Shown here: positions 48,198 through 57,339 of the stretch, piece after piece
Position numbering within the stretch: the first letter of the stretch is position 1
Layout: each line of letters starts with the position of its first letter
The notes under the pieces: model-generated
Told to the model about the DNA's origin: nothing
The model's input: only the letters and a program-made list of their open reading frames with translations
Database searches by the model: none
NCBI GenBank assembly: GCA_020073665.1
Contig: JAIQEU010000001.1
Location: forward strand, 270,922 to 334,921
Length of the DNA: 64,000 nt
Direction: 5' to 3'
DNA from: Terriglobia bacterium
Lineage (GTDB): Bacteria; Acidobacteriota; Terriglobia; Terriglobales; Acidobacteriaceae
Program-made: the position numbers and the translations under genes

Positions 48198-48226
48198 TTG
48201 CCCTCCCCTCCCCCCCGCCCTATAAT
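48198..48226 (+). promoter_or_regulatory. promoter of the lytic transglycosylase gene
   Basis: TTGCCC (48198-48203) and a perfect TATAAT (48221-48226) are 17 bp apart. The spacer is a C-rich tract. The leader is about 70 nt. Confidence 0.6.
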
Positions 48227-48301
48227 CGTCCTACTCTGGTAGTGGATTCTCCGTCAGGTTCCGGGTAGGTATCGGGGGAGGTGTGTTTTTGGCCTCCGAC
48301 G

Positions 48302-49177
48302 ATGAAAGAACGCAAACACCCGGTTATGCGAAAAAACCTGCAACTCGCCCTGATGGCTAGTCCCGTAATCGCGACCTTCCTTTCACTCACTACGCCACAC
48401 GTGCAGGCAGAAGTAAACAGTTCTACGGCTGCGATCACCACCACTACTGACGATAGTGGCCGGAAAGTCTACGTGAACGAAGAATCGGTTCCTCGCACCA
48501 CCGCCAAACGGTCTGAAGCTCCGGCCCGGCAGAGTTCGCTGGTCTACTGGAGCGTGACCGCGAAGCGCTGGAAACCGGTGCCTTCGGCCAACATTCGCGC
48601 GGCGCGTTCGGCGGCGGAGGAAGTAAATCACTACCTGGGTTCGACCGCGTCAAACCCGGAACTTCCCGCGGCCAATTTCACCCGTGGGAAAATCTTCACC
48701 CAGCAGGACATTGACGCCGCCATTGACCAGGCGGCGGCGCGGCACAACGTGGATCCCAACCTGGTACGGGCTGTCATCAAGGTGGAATCCAACTTCAATC
48801 CCAACGCCGTGTCCCGCAAGGGAGCGATGGGGCTGATGCAACTGATGCCGTCCACCGCGCGCCAACTGAATGTCACCAATCCGTTTGATCCACAACAAAA
48901 CGTGGATGCCGGGGTTCGCCACCTGAAGAAGCTGATCGAGAGCTATGGCGGCGACGTGAAGCTGAGCCTGGCAGCCTACAACGCGGGCGCCGGAGCCGTG
49001 GCCCGCAGCGGCGGGGTCCCACGCTACGGAGAAACCCGTAACTACGTGAAACGGATCACCGGGTTGTACAACAGCGGAGCCGACTCCGGTTCCTACATCT
49101 TTGGCAGTCCGATACATGAACCGCTGCGGGTGGAACGAGATGCGCGGGGCGTTCTCCACATCAGCAACACCGATTGA
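48302..49177 (+). CDS. exported lytic transglycosylase (SLT domain)
   Basis: A murein hydrolase of 291 aa that would cleave peptidoglycan with formation of anhydro-muramic acid. The signal peptide is about residues 9-35. The SLT domain (about 130-260) has the catalytic Glu in VRAVIKVESNFNPNAVSRKG, then AMGLMQLMPSTARQLNV and LAAYNAGAGAVARSGGVP. A start at ATG 48326 (MRKNLQLALMAS) is equally possible. The next gene is a murein amidase on the same strand, so the two form a cell-wall pair. Confidence 0.88.
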   Translation: MKERKHPVMRKNLQLALMASPVIATFLSLTTPHVQAEVNSSTAAITTTTDDSGRKVYVNEESVPRTTAKRSEAPARQSSLVYWSVTAKRWKPVPSANIRAARSAAEEVNHYLGSTASNPELPAANFTRGKIFTQQDIDAAIDQAAARHNVDPNLVRAVIKVESNFNPNAVSRKGAMGLMQLMPSTARQLNVTNPFDPQQNVDAGVRHLKKLIESYGGDVKLSLAAYNAGAGAVARSGGVPRYGETRNYVKRITGLYNSGADSGSYIFGSPIHEPLRVERDARGVLHISNTD

Positions 49178-49235
49178 GGCGCGCGCATCTGTACTTGAGT
49201 AGGTAGGGGCACCAAGCGATTACGGGCTAGAAAAA

Positions 49236-51452
49236 TTGAAGAACTTAGTCAGAAGCCGACGCGCACTGCGTATGGGGGCCGCCCTGCTCCTGTTGCTGGT
49301 TGCGGCGATCCCGGCCCAGGCGCGTAAGTCCGAGGCGTGGGCGCGTTCGCAGTTTGCCACCGCGGAACGCATGCGCGAAGCGCTGAACGGGCGTCCGGCA
49401 AAAGAACGTTCCCGCCGTGAATACCAGCGGGTGATTACCGCCTACCGGAAGGTGTACTACGGAGCGCCGGGCTCCACCAAGGCCGATCCCAGCGTGGTCG
49501 CAGTGGCCGAACTCATGGTGGAGATGGGCAGGCGCTTTGAAGATGACAGCATCCTGCGTGCGGCCATCGGCCAGTACGGGTTCTTGCGGAGGGAATATCC
49601 CGGCAGCAAGTATCGCTTCGACGCCCTGTTCACCATTGGCGAAATCTACAAAGAAGATCTGAACGACCCGGCGAAGGCGCGGGCAACGTTCCAGGAATTC
49701 GTACGCCGCTATCCGCGCAACCACCTGGCCGATGAGGCCCGCAACGCTTTGGCCGAACCGGTGCAGCAGGCAGCTCAGAAGTCCCAAGTGTCGGGCAGCA
49801 CGCCGGCGCCAAAGAACGACGCCGGATCGAAGAAATCTGACGACGCGGACGACGACGACAACGCCGACTCCGCAAAACCAACTTCAGCGAAGGACTCGAG
49901 CGGCGCTGAGACCAAGAGCACCGTACTGGCGCGGGTTACCGGCATCCGCCATTGGTCTACGCCGGACTACACGCGCGTGGCCATTGACCTGGAGCAGGAC
50001 GTCAAATACGAGTCGCAGCGCATTGATCATCCCGATCGCATCTTCTTTGACCTGCTCGACACCAAGCTGGCTTCCACGCTAGTGGGAAAAACTTTCGATG
50101 TGAACGACGGCTTCCTGAAGAAGATCCGAATAGCGCAATTCCAGCCGGGAAAGAGCCGCGTGGTGCTGGAGGTGGATGACCTCTCCGACTACAACGCCTT
50201 TCTGCTGCCCAACCCGACTCGGCTGATCATCGACATTCACGGCAAGGGCAATCACGACCAGCAGGTGGCCAAGGGGGGAAAGGACAGCGCGGCCCCAGAT
50301 CAAGTAGCGTCCGCTTCTGACGACGAAGCCTCGGTTCCTGCCGTGGTGAAAACCCGGCCCGATGCCAAGGCAGACTCTGCAGGGCTGAAGCCGTGCACGA
50401 CCAGGAAAGGGCGCGGCAAAGCCAAATCTTCGGCTAATTGCGCGACTGTCCCGATCGAGGTCGCCGACGACTCGAAACCGGCAACGTCAGATCCCAAGCC
50501 AGCGCAGGTGTCGGCGAGCGGTGTGGGACCGAAGAAAGTCGTAGTCGAAGCCGATGGTGACGATGACATCGTCGCCAAGCTGGACCCGCCGGAGATCAAG
50601 CCGGCCGCGAAGACGCCGCCTTCACCGGTGACTTCGGACAGCGGCAAGCGGCACAGTGCCAAGAGCAAGCGCAAAACCAGCCCAGAGTTGGATATCCACG
50701 AAGCGCAGCCCACCGCGACCGGCGACCGCTCGCTGATTCGCGCCCTGGGCCTGAAAATCGGCAAGATCGTCATTGACCCCGGCCACGGAGGCCACGACAC
50801 CGGCACCATCGGCCCCAACGGCCTGCTGGAAAAAGACCTGGTGCTCGACGTGGGCAAGCGCCTGGGCAAGCTGCTCGAAGCCCGCCTGGGAGCGCCGGTG
50901 GTGTACACCCGCAGCGACGATACCTTCATTCCGCTGGAGACCCGGACGGCCATCGCCAACCAGGAGCAAGCCGACCTGTTCGTCTCCATTCACGCCAATT
51001 CCTCGAGCGACCCGGATGCACGCGGAGTGGAAACTTATTACCTGAACTTCACGTCGTCGCCGGAAGCGCTGGAGGTAGCGGCGCGCGAGAACGCAGTCTC
51101 CGAAAAATCCATTCACGAACTGCAAGACCTGGTGAAGAAGATTGCCTTGAAAGAAAAGATCGACGAGTCGCGCGAGTTCGCCTCCGACGTGCAGCACGCC
51201 TTGCACAGCGGCCTGTCGGCCAAGAGCCCAGGCATTCGCGACCGCGGGGTGAAGAAGGCCCCGTTCATCGTGCTGATCGGGGCCAACATGCCCTCGATCC
51301 TGGCGGAGATTTCATTTGTCAGCAATCCCGGCGACGAACGCCGACTCGAAACCCCCGAGTACCGCCAGCGCATCGCCGAATCGCTCTACCGCGGAGTCTC
51401 CAAGTACGTCAGCGGGCTGAGCGGGGTAAAAGTCGCGAGCAAAATCGAGTAG
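49236..51452 (+). CDS. N-acetylmuramoyl-L-alanine amidase with TPR and AMIN domains
   Basis: A 738-aa AmiC-like enzyme that would cut the amide bond between muramic acid and the stem peptide. A signal peptide (about 1-29) is followed by a YbgF/TPR-like region (70-170: FLRREYPGSKYRFDALFTIG). An AMIN domain (230-345: RIFFDLLDTKLASTLVGKTF) and a disordered Lys/Pro linker (345-495) come next. The amidase_3 domain has IVIDPGHGGHDTGTIGPNG (zinc His), VSIHANSSSDPDARGVE (zinc His) and MPSILAEISFVSN (catalytic Glu). The TTG start at 49236 is uncertain; an ATG at 49272 is an alternative. Confidence 0.9.
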   Translation: MKNLVRSRRALRMGAALLLLLVAAIPAQARKSEAWARSQFATAERMREALNGRPAKERSRREYQRVITAYRKVYYGAPGSTKADPSVVAVAELMVEMGRRFEDDSILRAAIGQYGFLRREYPGSKYRFDALFTIGEIYKEDLNDPAKARATFQEFVRRYPRNHLADEARNALAEPVQQAAQKSQVSGSTPAPKNDAGSKKSDDADDDDNADSAKPTSAKDSSGAETKSTVLARVTGIRHWSTPDYTRVAIDLEQDVKYESQRIDHPDRIFFDLLDTKLASTLVGKTFDVNDGFLKKIRIAQFQPGKSRVVLEVDDLSDYNAFLLPNPTRLIIDIHGKGNHDQQVAKGGKDSAAPDQVASASDDEASVPAVVKTRPDAKADSAGLKPCTTRKGRGKAKSSANCATVPIEVADDSKPATSDPKPAQVSASGVGPKKVVVEADGDDDIVAKLDPPEIKPAAKTPPSPVTSDSGKRHSAKSKRKTSPELDIHEAQPTATGDRSLIRALGLKIGKIVIDPGHGGHDTGTIGPNGLLEKDLVLDVGKRLGKLLEARLGAPVVYTRSDDTFIPLETRTAIANQEQADLFVSIHANSSSDPDARGVETYYLNFTSSPEALEVAARENAVSEKSIHELQDLVKKIALKEKIDESREFASDVQHALHSGLSAKSPGIRDRGVKKAPFIVLIGANMPSILAEISFVSNPGDERRLETPEYRQRIAESLYRGVSKYVSGLSGVKVASKIE

Positions 51453-51560
51453 CAGTACCGAGTACCCAGCTAGGGATACTTCCTGCTGCAAGGGTCGGGA
51501 CACCCGCCCGACGTATCTACGACGGAAAAATCCCCGCCCAAGCAGAGCTTGGACGGGCAC
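51453..51560 (+). repeat. GTACC heptamers and a hairpin ending GGGCACCCGG
   Basis: Units CAGTACC and GAGTACC begin at the base after the amidase stop. Further on, CGCCCAAGC-aga-GCTTGGACGGG is followed by GCACCCGGC, the same ending as in the conserved-loop hairpins. No gene is seen in 51453-51734. Confidence 0.5.
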
Positions 51561-51734
51561 CCGGCAAAGCCCCGTCCCCGCTGGGCAGTCCCCACACCGG
51601 CCCCGTCACCTCTAATACCCCTCCAATACCGCATAGTTTGGGAGCTGGCGACGACATGCGGACGCACTGACATAACACAATAGCCCCGGCTGTCAGTCTT
51701 GAAGCCCCTTTCATCCCGTATTTAGATTGACGCT

Positions 51735-53180
51735 GTGGCGGAAGTGAAGGATAATCCGCTGCCGCACAGCCGGAAAGCCGCGCTGCGCATGGGAGAGAGC
51801 CTACCCATGATCCAATCAGAATGGGCGACTATCACGAGGCGCCGTTGGCGAGCCCGATTTGTCGTGGCCGTCATTATTCTTGCTGCGGCGGCATCCTGCA
51901 CCGCACAAGTGGAAACCACCTTGGCTCAGTTCGACGGAATTACCGACGGCGCGATGCCTTACAGCCCCCTGATCGCCGACAGCGCACAAAACCTGTATGG
52001 CACGACAAGCTGGAACGCGGTCTTTGATCCGGCGTGCATATCGGGCGGGGCCAGCGATTGCGGGACTGTGTTCCAGTTGTCTCCGCCGCAACAGGCTGGC
52101 GGATCATGGACTGAAACTGTTCTCTACCGTTTCACCGGAGGTTCCGACGGAGCGGACCCTAACGGACCTTTGGCCATGGACCAAGCCGGCAACTTGTACG
52201 GCGCTAGCCAGTACGGGGGCAGCAAGTTTGACGGCACCATCTTCCGCCTCTCTCCGCCTGCCGTCCCCGGTGATCCGTGGACGGAAACCATCCTCTATGC
52301 CTTCACCGGCAATGATGGCCTTTTCCCGAACGGAGTGTCTATCGACGCGGCCGGGAATCTGTTTGGCACGACCTTCTCCGGAGGCATTTGCGACTTTGGA
52401 ACGGTATTCGAGTTATCCCCGCCCCTGTCTCAAGGTGGTGCCTGGACCGAGCAGACGCTTTACACCTTCCACTGCAACGGAAATTCCTCGAGCGATGGTG
52501 CCGATCCCTTTGGCGGAGTTGTCCAAGGCGTGGGCGGTTCGCTGTACGGAACCAACATGTTCCTGGGCGCATTCAGTGCGGGAACCGTCTTCAAGCTCGA
52601 TCCTCCCGGCCCCGGACAGACAACGTGGAGAGAAAAAGTTATCTATGCCTTCCAGGATGGCGCCGACGGCCTCTACCCGCATTCGGGCCTGACTGCTTTT
52701 CGCGGCAATCTGTATGGGACCACCGAAGAGGGTGGCACGTGTACCTTTGCTAACCACGGCTGCGGTACGGTGTACGAACTCTCGCCGCCTCCGGTTCCCA
52801 AGGACAATTGGATCAAGACCACGATTTATAACTTCACCGGCGGTATGGATGGCCAGGAGCCCGTGACTGAAGTTTCGTTCGACAAACAGGGCAACCTCTA
52901 TGGCACAACCCTTGGCGGGGGGAATCCTTCTTGCAGGAGTGTTTTCAAGAACGGTTGCGGAGTGGTTTACAGGTTAGCGCCGCCCGGAAATCCCGGTGAT
53001 CCGTGGACGCAAACCACGCTGCACGCCTTCCTGGGTGTGGGCGATGGAAACGCACCCTTGGCTCCTGTTTTGGCAGGCCGAGCCGGGGGACTCTACGGAA
53101 CCACCATTTCCGGCGGAGACTTGAATTGCAGCATAGATAAGTCCAAGGGCTGCGGCACGGTGTATAAGATCTTGCCCTGA
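51735..53180 (+). CDS. GloVer tandem-repeat protein
   Basis: A 481-aa exported protein built of about seven beta-repeats of roughly 55-65 residues, each with NLYGTT or a variant followed by a GG turn and GTVFxLSPP (for example NLFGTTFSGG and CGTVYELSPPP). This is the pattern of choice-of-anchor GloVer-containing proteins, probably a beta-propeller. The N terminus (MIQSEWATITRRRWRARF, then VVAVIILAAAASCTAQ) is a signal peptide; the GTG at 51735 gives a long pre-sequence, and ATG 51807 may be the true start. The function is unknown. Confidence 0.8.
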   Translation: MAEVKDNPLPHSRKAALRMGESLPMIQSEWATITRRRWRARFVVAVIILAAAASCTAQVETTLAQFDGITDGAMPYSPLIADSAQNLYGTTSWNAVFDPACISGGASDCGTVFQLSPPQQAGGSWTETVLYRFTGGSDGADPNGPLAMDQAGNLYGASQYGGSKFDGTIFRLSPPAVPGDPWTETILYAFTGNDGLFPNGVSIDAAGNLFGTTFSGGICDFGTVFELSPPLSQGGAWTEQTLYTFHCNGNSSSDGADPFGGVVQGVGGSLYGTNMFLGAFSAGTVFKLDPPGPGQTTWREKVIYAFQDGADGLYPHSGLTAFRGNLYGTTEEGGTCTFANHGCGTVYELSPPPVPKDNWIKTTIYNFTGGMDGQEPVTEVSFDKQGNLYGTTLGGGNPSCRSVFKNGCGVVYRLAPPGNPGDPWTQTTLHAFLGVGDGNAPLAPVLAGRAGGLYGTTISGGDLNCSIDKSKGCGTVYKILP

Positions 53181-53258
53181 GAGGCCACTGGGAAGAGGAA
53201 GGGGCGAAGTTTGTCTGGGCCACTCGTCAAACCGTGTCCCCCTTCTCAAATTTGTCGC

Positions 53259-54362
53259 TTAGCGCAACGCAGCTTCGTTGAATACGATTTTCACCAGATG
53301 TACCGTCATGTCGTCGAACTCCGCCCGAAGATCTTTATCGTCGCCGGCGAATTTTGGCCGGAAGGGCGTCAAATCCACTGAGCCTTTTACGTCTTCCAGC
53401 GAATGGAACCCGGGATGGCCTATCTGGCGAACCCGCGCGCGCACTTGCTCCACCGCGCTTTTGAACAGATCAGCCACCAGATAGAGATAGGCCTTGTCAT
53501 GCAACACCGGCCCGTGTCCGGGAACGATGGTTTGCACGTCCAGTTGGGCCATGTTCTGTAATGTCTGAACCCATTCCGCGGGGTAACCGTCGTAGGTGTA
53601 TGGGATGGGATAAACCAGCAGGTCGCCCGCGACCAGAATTTTTTCCTTGGGAAGGTACACGATGGCATCTCCCGGAGTATTGCCCCGCCCCAGGTGCTTC
53701 ACTTGAACCTCCCGGTTGCCAATGTCGATATCAAGCTTGTCGGTAAAGGTGAGAGTGGGAGGCTGGTAAACCATGGTCTTGAACTCCGCCAGCAGCTGTT
53801 CCATGCCGGGCAGAAGGTCCTGAACTTGTTTTTTCTCGTCTTCGGACAGCGTCCGGCCATCCGGAGCCTTGCCCTGCTTCAAGGCAGCAATGGTCGCCGC
53901 CATCTGCTTGGGGCCGCGCTCGATGTTCCCCGGTTGGATGAGGTCCATGTCTTTCTTGGTTTCTTCCTGAGCGACGATGGCCAGGGACGGGAATGCATCG
54001 AGATAAGTTTTGTTCCCATTATTGTGGTCGTTGTGGAAATGGGTGTTGAGCAGATAACCCACGGGTTTGTCAGTCCACTGGCGAATCTGCGCGATGTCCT
54101 CGCGCGCGAAGGATGGCCGGTAACAGGAGTCGACGACGAACACCTCCCGGTCACCAATAATCACCGTGGTATTCCCGCTGGGGTTGCCGTCGTTCAAGTT
54201 CTTGTGCTGGATGGCGTACACCCCATCCGTCAGCTTGGTGACTTGTCGCTGGTTGGTATCGCCGAATAACGGAACGGCAGCAACCAGCAGGGCTACGAGT
54301 GACAGAAAGAACGAACGACGCAGACCGGGATCATTAGTGCGTACCAATTCGGTTTCCTCCAT
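53259..54362 (-). CDS. exported metallo-beta-lactamase-fold hydrolase
   Basis: A 367-aa MBL-fold protein. A signal peptide (about 15-36, SFFLSLVALLVAAVPLFG) is followed by the fold with TVIIGDREVFVVDSCY, the metal motif LLNTHFHNDHNNG, HLGRGNTPGDAIVYLPKEKI and VPGHGPVLHDK. An all-helical insert (about 135-185) separates the second half of the site. It belongs with the quinoprotein-relay/SoxH-like or B3-like hydrolases, and the substrate is unknown. The frame is open to 54512; ATG 54362 is chosen for the signal peptide. Confidence 0.82.
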   Translation of the reverse strand: MEETELVRTNDPGLRRSFFLSLVALLVAAVPLFGDTNQRQVTKLTDGVYAIQHKNLNDGNPSGNTTVIIGDREVFVVDSCYRPSFAREDIAQIRQWTDKPVGYLLNTHFHNDHNNGNKTYLDAFPSLAIVAQEETKKDMDLIQPGNIERGPKQMAATIAALKQGKAPDGRTLSEDEKKQVQDLLPGMEQLLAEFKTMVYQPPTLTFTDKLDIDIGNREVQVKHLGRGNTPGDAIVYLPKEKILVAGDLLVYPIPYTYDGYPAEWVQTLQNMAQLDVQTIVPGHGPVLHDKAYLYLVADLFKSAVEQVRARVRQIGHPGFHSLEDVKGSVDLTPFRPKFAGDDKDLRAEFDDMTVHLVKIVFNEAALR

Positions 54363-54532
54363 GCGGCTGCCTGCGATTTGTGTTAAGAGTCGAACATGTA
54401 GACGCTTTGACCTAAGATTCGGTAGCAGGGCGGCTGGGTACTCGGTACTGGCTGGGCTCAAGTGGAAACTTTCCAGCCCCGCCTGTAGTCTAATTACGTA
54501 GGCCTTGGCCACCAGCGCCTAAACCCGTCTTC

Positions 54533-55693
54533 ATGAGACTTCCCAAATTCATAACCGGCATAGCTTTGCTTGCGTTGGCGGTAGGCCCTACCTTCGCAGC
54601 CGACCCCGCTCCCGCTGCCCCGGTGCTGCCTCAGCAGTTCGGCGGCTGGCAGGTGGTGGGTTCGGTGCGGACCAGCAATGATCCCGTATCCGCCGACCCC
54701 GTCAATGCCGCGCTGCTCAAGGAGTACGGCTTCACCGACTTCGCCTCGGCCAGCTACACCCGCGACGACGCGCGCAAACTTACGGTAAAGGTCGCCCGCT
54801 TCGTTGATGCGAGCGGGGCCTACGGAGCGTTCACCTACTACAAGATGCCGGGGATGCTTTCGGAGAAGATCGGTGACCAGGCGGCGTCGGCGAACGAGCG
54901 GGTGCTGTTTTATCGCGGCAACATCCTGGTGGATGCGGTGTTCAGCAAGCTGAGCGCGATGTCAGCCGCCGAACTGCGCGAACTGGCGGACGGTCTGCCG
55001 CTGCCCAGCGGAAATACGCGCAACCTGCCGGGCTTGCCGGCGTATTTGCCCAAGCAGTCGTACGTGAAAAACTCGGCGAAGTACATTATGGGCCGGGTGG
55101 CGCTGGAGAAAATCGGGGCGCCGGTGCCGGCCGACATCGTGGATTTCAACGCGGGCGCGGAAGTGGTGCTGGGAACCTACGCCAGCTCGGGCGGTGAAGC
55201 CACGTTGATGTTGATCTCGTATCCCACGCCGCAGATTGCCGCCGAACACCTGCGTCGTATCGATGCCGCGCACCAGCAGAATCCGCAGTCGCCGGGGAGC
55301 GCGCCTGCAGCGGAAATCGCTCCAGCGTTTGCTAAGCGCACTGGGCCGATCGTAGTGGTTGCGGCCGGGCCGATTTCGTCGAGTGAAGCCAAAGCGCTGT
55401 TAGCATCGGTGAACTACGAAGCCGACGTCACCTGGAACGAGAACACTTACCTTACCCAGAAAAACAATCTCGCCAATCTGCTGGTGAACATCATTCTTCT
55501 GTGCGTGATCCTGGTGGGACTGATGTTGGTGGCCGGACTGGCCTTTGGCGGCATCCGAATCTTCCTGCGCAGCCTGATTTCGGAGAGGCTGCTCGACCGC
55601 AAAGGCGACCTGGATTTCATCGCGCTGAACCTGTCCCAAGCTGAGAGCGAGGGCGCCGAAACCAAGGTAAGTCCATCAATCAAAGCTGGTTAA
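54533..55693 (+). CDS. DUF6599-like exported membrane protein
   Basis: A 386-aa protein with a signal peptide (MRLPKFITGIALLALAVGPTF), an extracytoplasmic region with FTDFASASYTRDDARKLTVK, RFVDASGAYGAFTYYKMPGM and LPAYLPKQSYVKNSAKYIMG, and one C-terminal membrane helix (LLVNIILLCVILVGLMLVAG, about 318-340) with a short cytosolic tail. The motif order resembles acidobacterial DUF6599 proteins, which have no known function. It is divergent from the MBL gene. Confidence 0.7.
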   Translation: MRLPKFITGIALLALAVGPTFAADPAPAAPVLPQQFGGWQVVGSVRTSNDPVSADPVNAALLKEYGFTDFASASYTRDDARKLTVKVARFVDASGAYGAFTYYKMPGMLSEKIGDQAASANERVLFYRGNILVDAVFSKLSAMSAAELRELADGLPLPSGNTRNLPGLPAYLPKQSYVKNSAKYIMGRVALEKIGAPVPADIVDFNAGAEVVLGTYASSGGEATLMLISYPTPQIAAEHLRRIDAAHQQNPQSPGSAPAAEIAPAFAKRTGPIVVVAAGPISSSEAKALLASVNYEADVTWNENTYLTQKNNLANLLVNIILLCVILVGLMLVAGLAFGGIRIFLRSLISERLLDRKGDLDFIALNLSQAESEGAETKVSPSIKAG

Positions 55694-55796
55694 AGGTGCG
55701 GCCGGGCGATCTTGTCTCAAAATGACGCACTCGGAAGGCCTGTTAACCTATTTCGTAAGATATTGAAAACAAAGATATTTATTTCCCAAAAATTCC

Positions 55797-55826
55797 TTGA
55801 CACCCCCCTTTTTCGGCTCATAAGAT
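55797..55826 (+). promoter_or_regulatory. strong promoter of a small RNA candidate
   Basis: A consensus TTGACA (55797-55802) and TAAGAT (55821-55826) are separated by 18 bp. Confidence 0.7.
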
Positions 55827-55832
55827 TTCGCC

Positions 55833-55920
55833 AGAAAGTTTTGACGGCTTGTACCTCCGTTAGAACTATTCTCCCTTGAAGAAGAGGCTGCCCTTTTGCC
55901 GGGGCGGCCTTTTCGTTTTG
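55833..55920 (+). ncRNA. small RNA candidate of about 88 nt
   Basis: A promoter with a perfect -35 directs transcription into a segment with no coding potential (only a 12-codon TTG frame without a ribosome binding site). The segment ends in an intrinsic terminator. The body has two unpaired C-rich stretches (ACCTCC and TTCTCCC) that could pair with Shine-Dalgarno sequences. I know no family for it. The rest of the 531-nt gap 55694-56224 holds only a TPR remnant and a terminator. Confidence 0.6.
55886..55919 (+). terminator. terminator of the small RNA candidate
   Basis: GGCTGCCC (55886-55893) pairs with GGGCGGCC (55902-55909, one G-U) around an 8-nt loop, followed by TTTTCGTTTT. Confidence 0.75.
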
Positions 55921-55927
55921 TGAAAAT

Positions 55928-56038
55928 TCACTGCACCTTGTCATTGAACTGTGGATTCTGCGGGTCGAGGGTGTGCGCCGTCTGGTATGCCTCGAGCGCG
56001 CCCGCCTGATCAGAGTCAAACGGACTCCAGTTCGTCGC
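55928..56038 (-). pseudogene. C-terminal remnant of a TPR protein
   Basis: The last 30 or so codons before a TAG/TGA stop read AGALEAYQTAHTLDPQNPQF, a typical TPR helix pair, but the upstream frame has no domain-like sequence and no clear start. It looks like the 3' end of a decayed TPR gene. Confidence 0.5.
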
Positions 56039-56173
56039 ATGCGCGATTGTAATCCTTGTTCGCGTTGTGTTCTGGACTGTGTGCCCGCTCCCGTATCGCC
56101 CCTGGCAGGATGGTCTTTTCGTCTTGTGCGGAAAAATTCCTGGTGCGCAGTCCTCGGTGCTCAGTTCACACAC

Positions 56174-56204
56174 AAAGAAAACGCCCGACTGATGGTCGGG
56201 CGTT
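56174..56204 (-). terminator. terminator of the GH114-like gene
   Basis: On the minus strand ACGCCCGAC pairs with GTCGGGCGT around a 5-nt loop, followed by TTTTCTTTG. It lies just after the stop codon at 56225. Confidence 0.8.
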
Positions 56205-56224
56205 GATCCAGGCAGACGGAAATT

Positions 56225-57034
56225 CTAGCGGCAAGGAACCCGATAGGCGTCCAGGCTCAGGTGCTTCTTCATGGAGTTGAAGTTCATGGCGTTGGCCGAG
56301 GGGCAGAACTTGTTGGTATTCATCTTGTATTCCACTTCGAAGACCGCCTTGTTGGCGCTGATGAACGGCAGCAGCAAGTTGCATTCGTTGTACTGGAAGC
56401 ATTGTTCATCGAGGGCGAAATCAAACGAAGAGAGCAGGTCGGGGACTTGTTCGAGATCGTTCTTCAACGCTACCGCCAGGCCGCGCGCGTGGGCTTGGGT
56501 GGCGATATAAGTGTTGTACGCGACCTGGTCCTGGTAGGTAAGCGGGAAGCCGGTGGAGTTGGAATAGCCGTCGATGTTGTCGGGCTCCAGGGCATCGAAG
56601 CCCTTGGCCCGGCACTGGTCCATCCTCGCTTGCATGATTGGCCCGAGGATGCTGATCTGGCGGATGTCGAGCCACTTCTCTCCCGGCCAGCCATTGTTCT
56701 TGCCTTTGACCGAGTTGGGGAACTTGCCGGCGTCGGGACGCCAGTTTTCCCAGGTGCCGACATCGATGTAACAGACCACCTTGCGGCCGGCGGCATGCAG
56801 AGACGCAACCACACTGGCATCGTTATCGAACATGTCGATGTCGTACATCTGCACGTTCACGCTCTGATCGACCGGGGTGGAAAGCTGCCACTGCCAGCTG
56901 GTGTTCAAGCCGGGCTGCCACAGGGCGACGGGTTGGGGGGAGGAGGGCTGGGCGTGGGCGTGCAGGCGTGGCTGTTGCGCCCAGGCACTGAGGCTGAAAA
57001 TGAGGAGGGCGAGGGAAAGGAAAATCGCTTTCAT
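56225..57034 (-). CDS. endo-alpha-1,4-polygalactosaminidase-like hydrolase (GH114)
   Basis: A 269-aa exported protein with a signal peptide (MKAIFLSLALLIFSLSAWA). The GH114 segments are WQWQLSTPVDQSVNVQMYDI, KVVCYIDVGTWENWRPD, WLDIRQISILGPIMQARMDQ and FDALEPDNIDGYSNSTGF, where the acidic residues are probable catalytic ones. GH114 enzymes cleave galactosaminogalactan-type polymers, so a role in exopolysaccharide or biofilm breakdown is likely. The ATG at 57034 has GGAG upstream. The 305-bp gap to the next gene has only a TATACT box near 57263 and no gene. Confidence 0.82.
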   Translation of the reverse strand: MKAIFLSLALLIFSLSAWAQQPRLHAHAQPSSPQPVALWQPGLNTSWQWQLSTPVDQSVNVQMYDIDMFDNDASVVASLHAAGRKVVCYIDVGTWENWRPDAGKFPNSVKGKNNGWPGEKWLDIRQISILGPIMQARMDQCRAKGFDALEPDNIDGYSNSTGFPLTYQDQVAYNTYIATQAHARGLAVALKNDLEQVPDLLSSFDFALDEQCFQYNECNLLLPFISANKAVFEVEYKMNTNKFCPSANAMNFNSMKKHLSLDAYRVPCR

Positions 57035-57339
57035 GGGGCAACTCCTGCGAACAAAATGCGGACAGAAGGGCCGGATGCAGGCCGGAGAGCCTGGCATCAA
57101 TACAAACATAACGCAATCATACGTAAGCAATCGTAATAGTCAAATCGCAAGCCCCGGGGTTTCGGATGGCGGCCGGAGTGGACTAGATATGCTCACAAGT
57201 ATCTAAAACTAGCAGGACAATCAGCCAGATGGGGCCGTTCGTCCCACATTCACGACCGGTGGTCTATACTGATTTTGTTCGAGCCTCCCAAAGTTTCGTA
57301 TGACGACATAGGCCCGCCACGATCTGCGGGAGATGAGAA

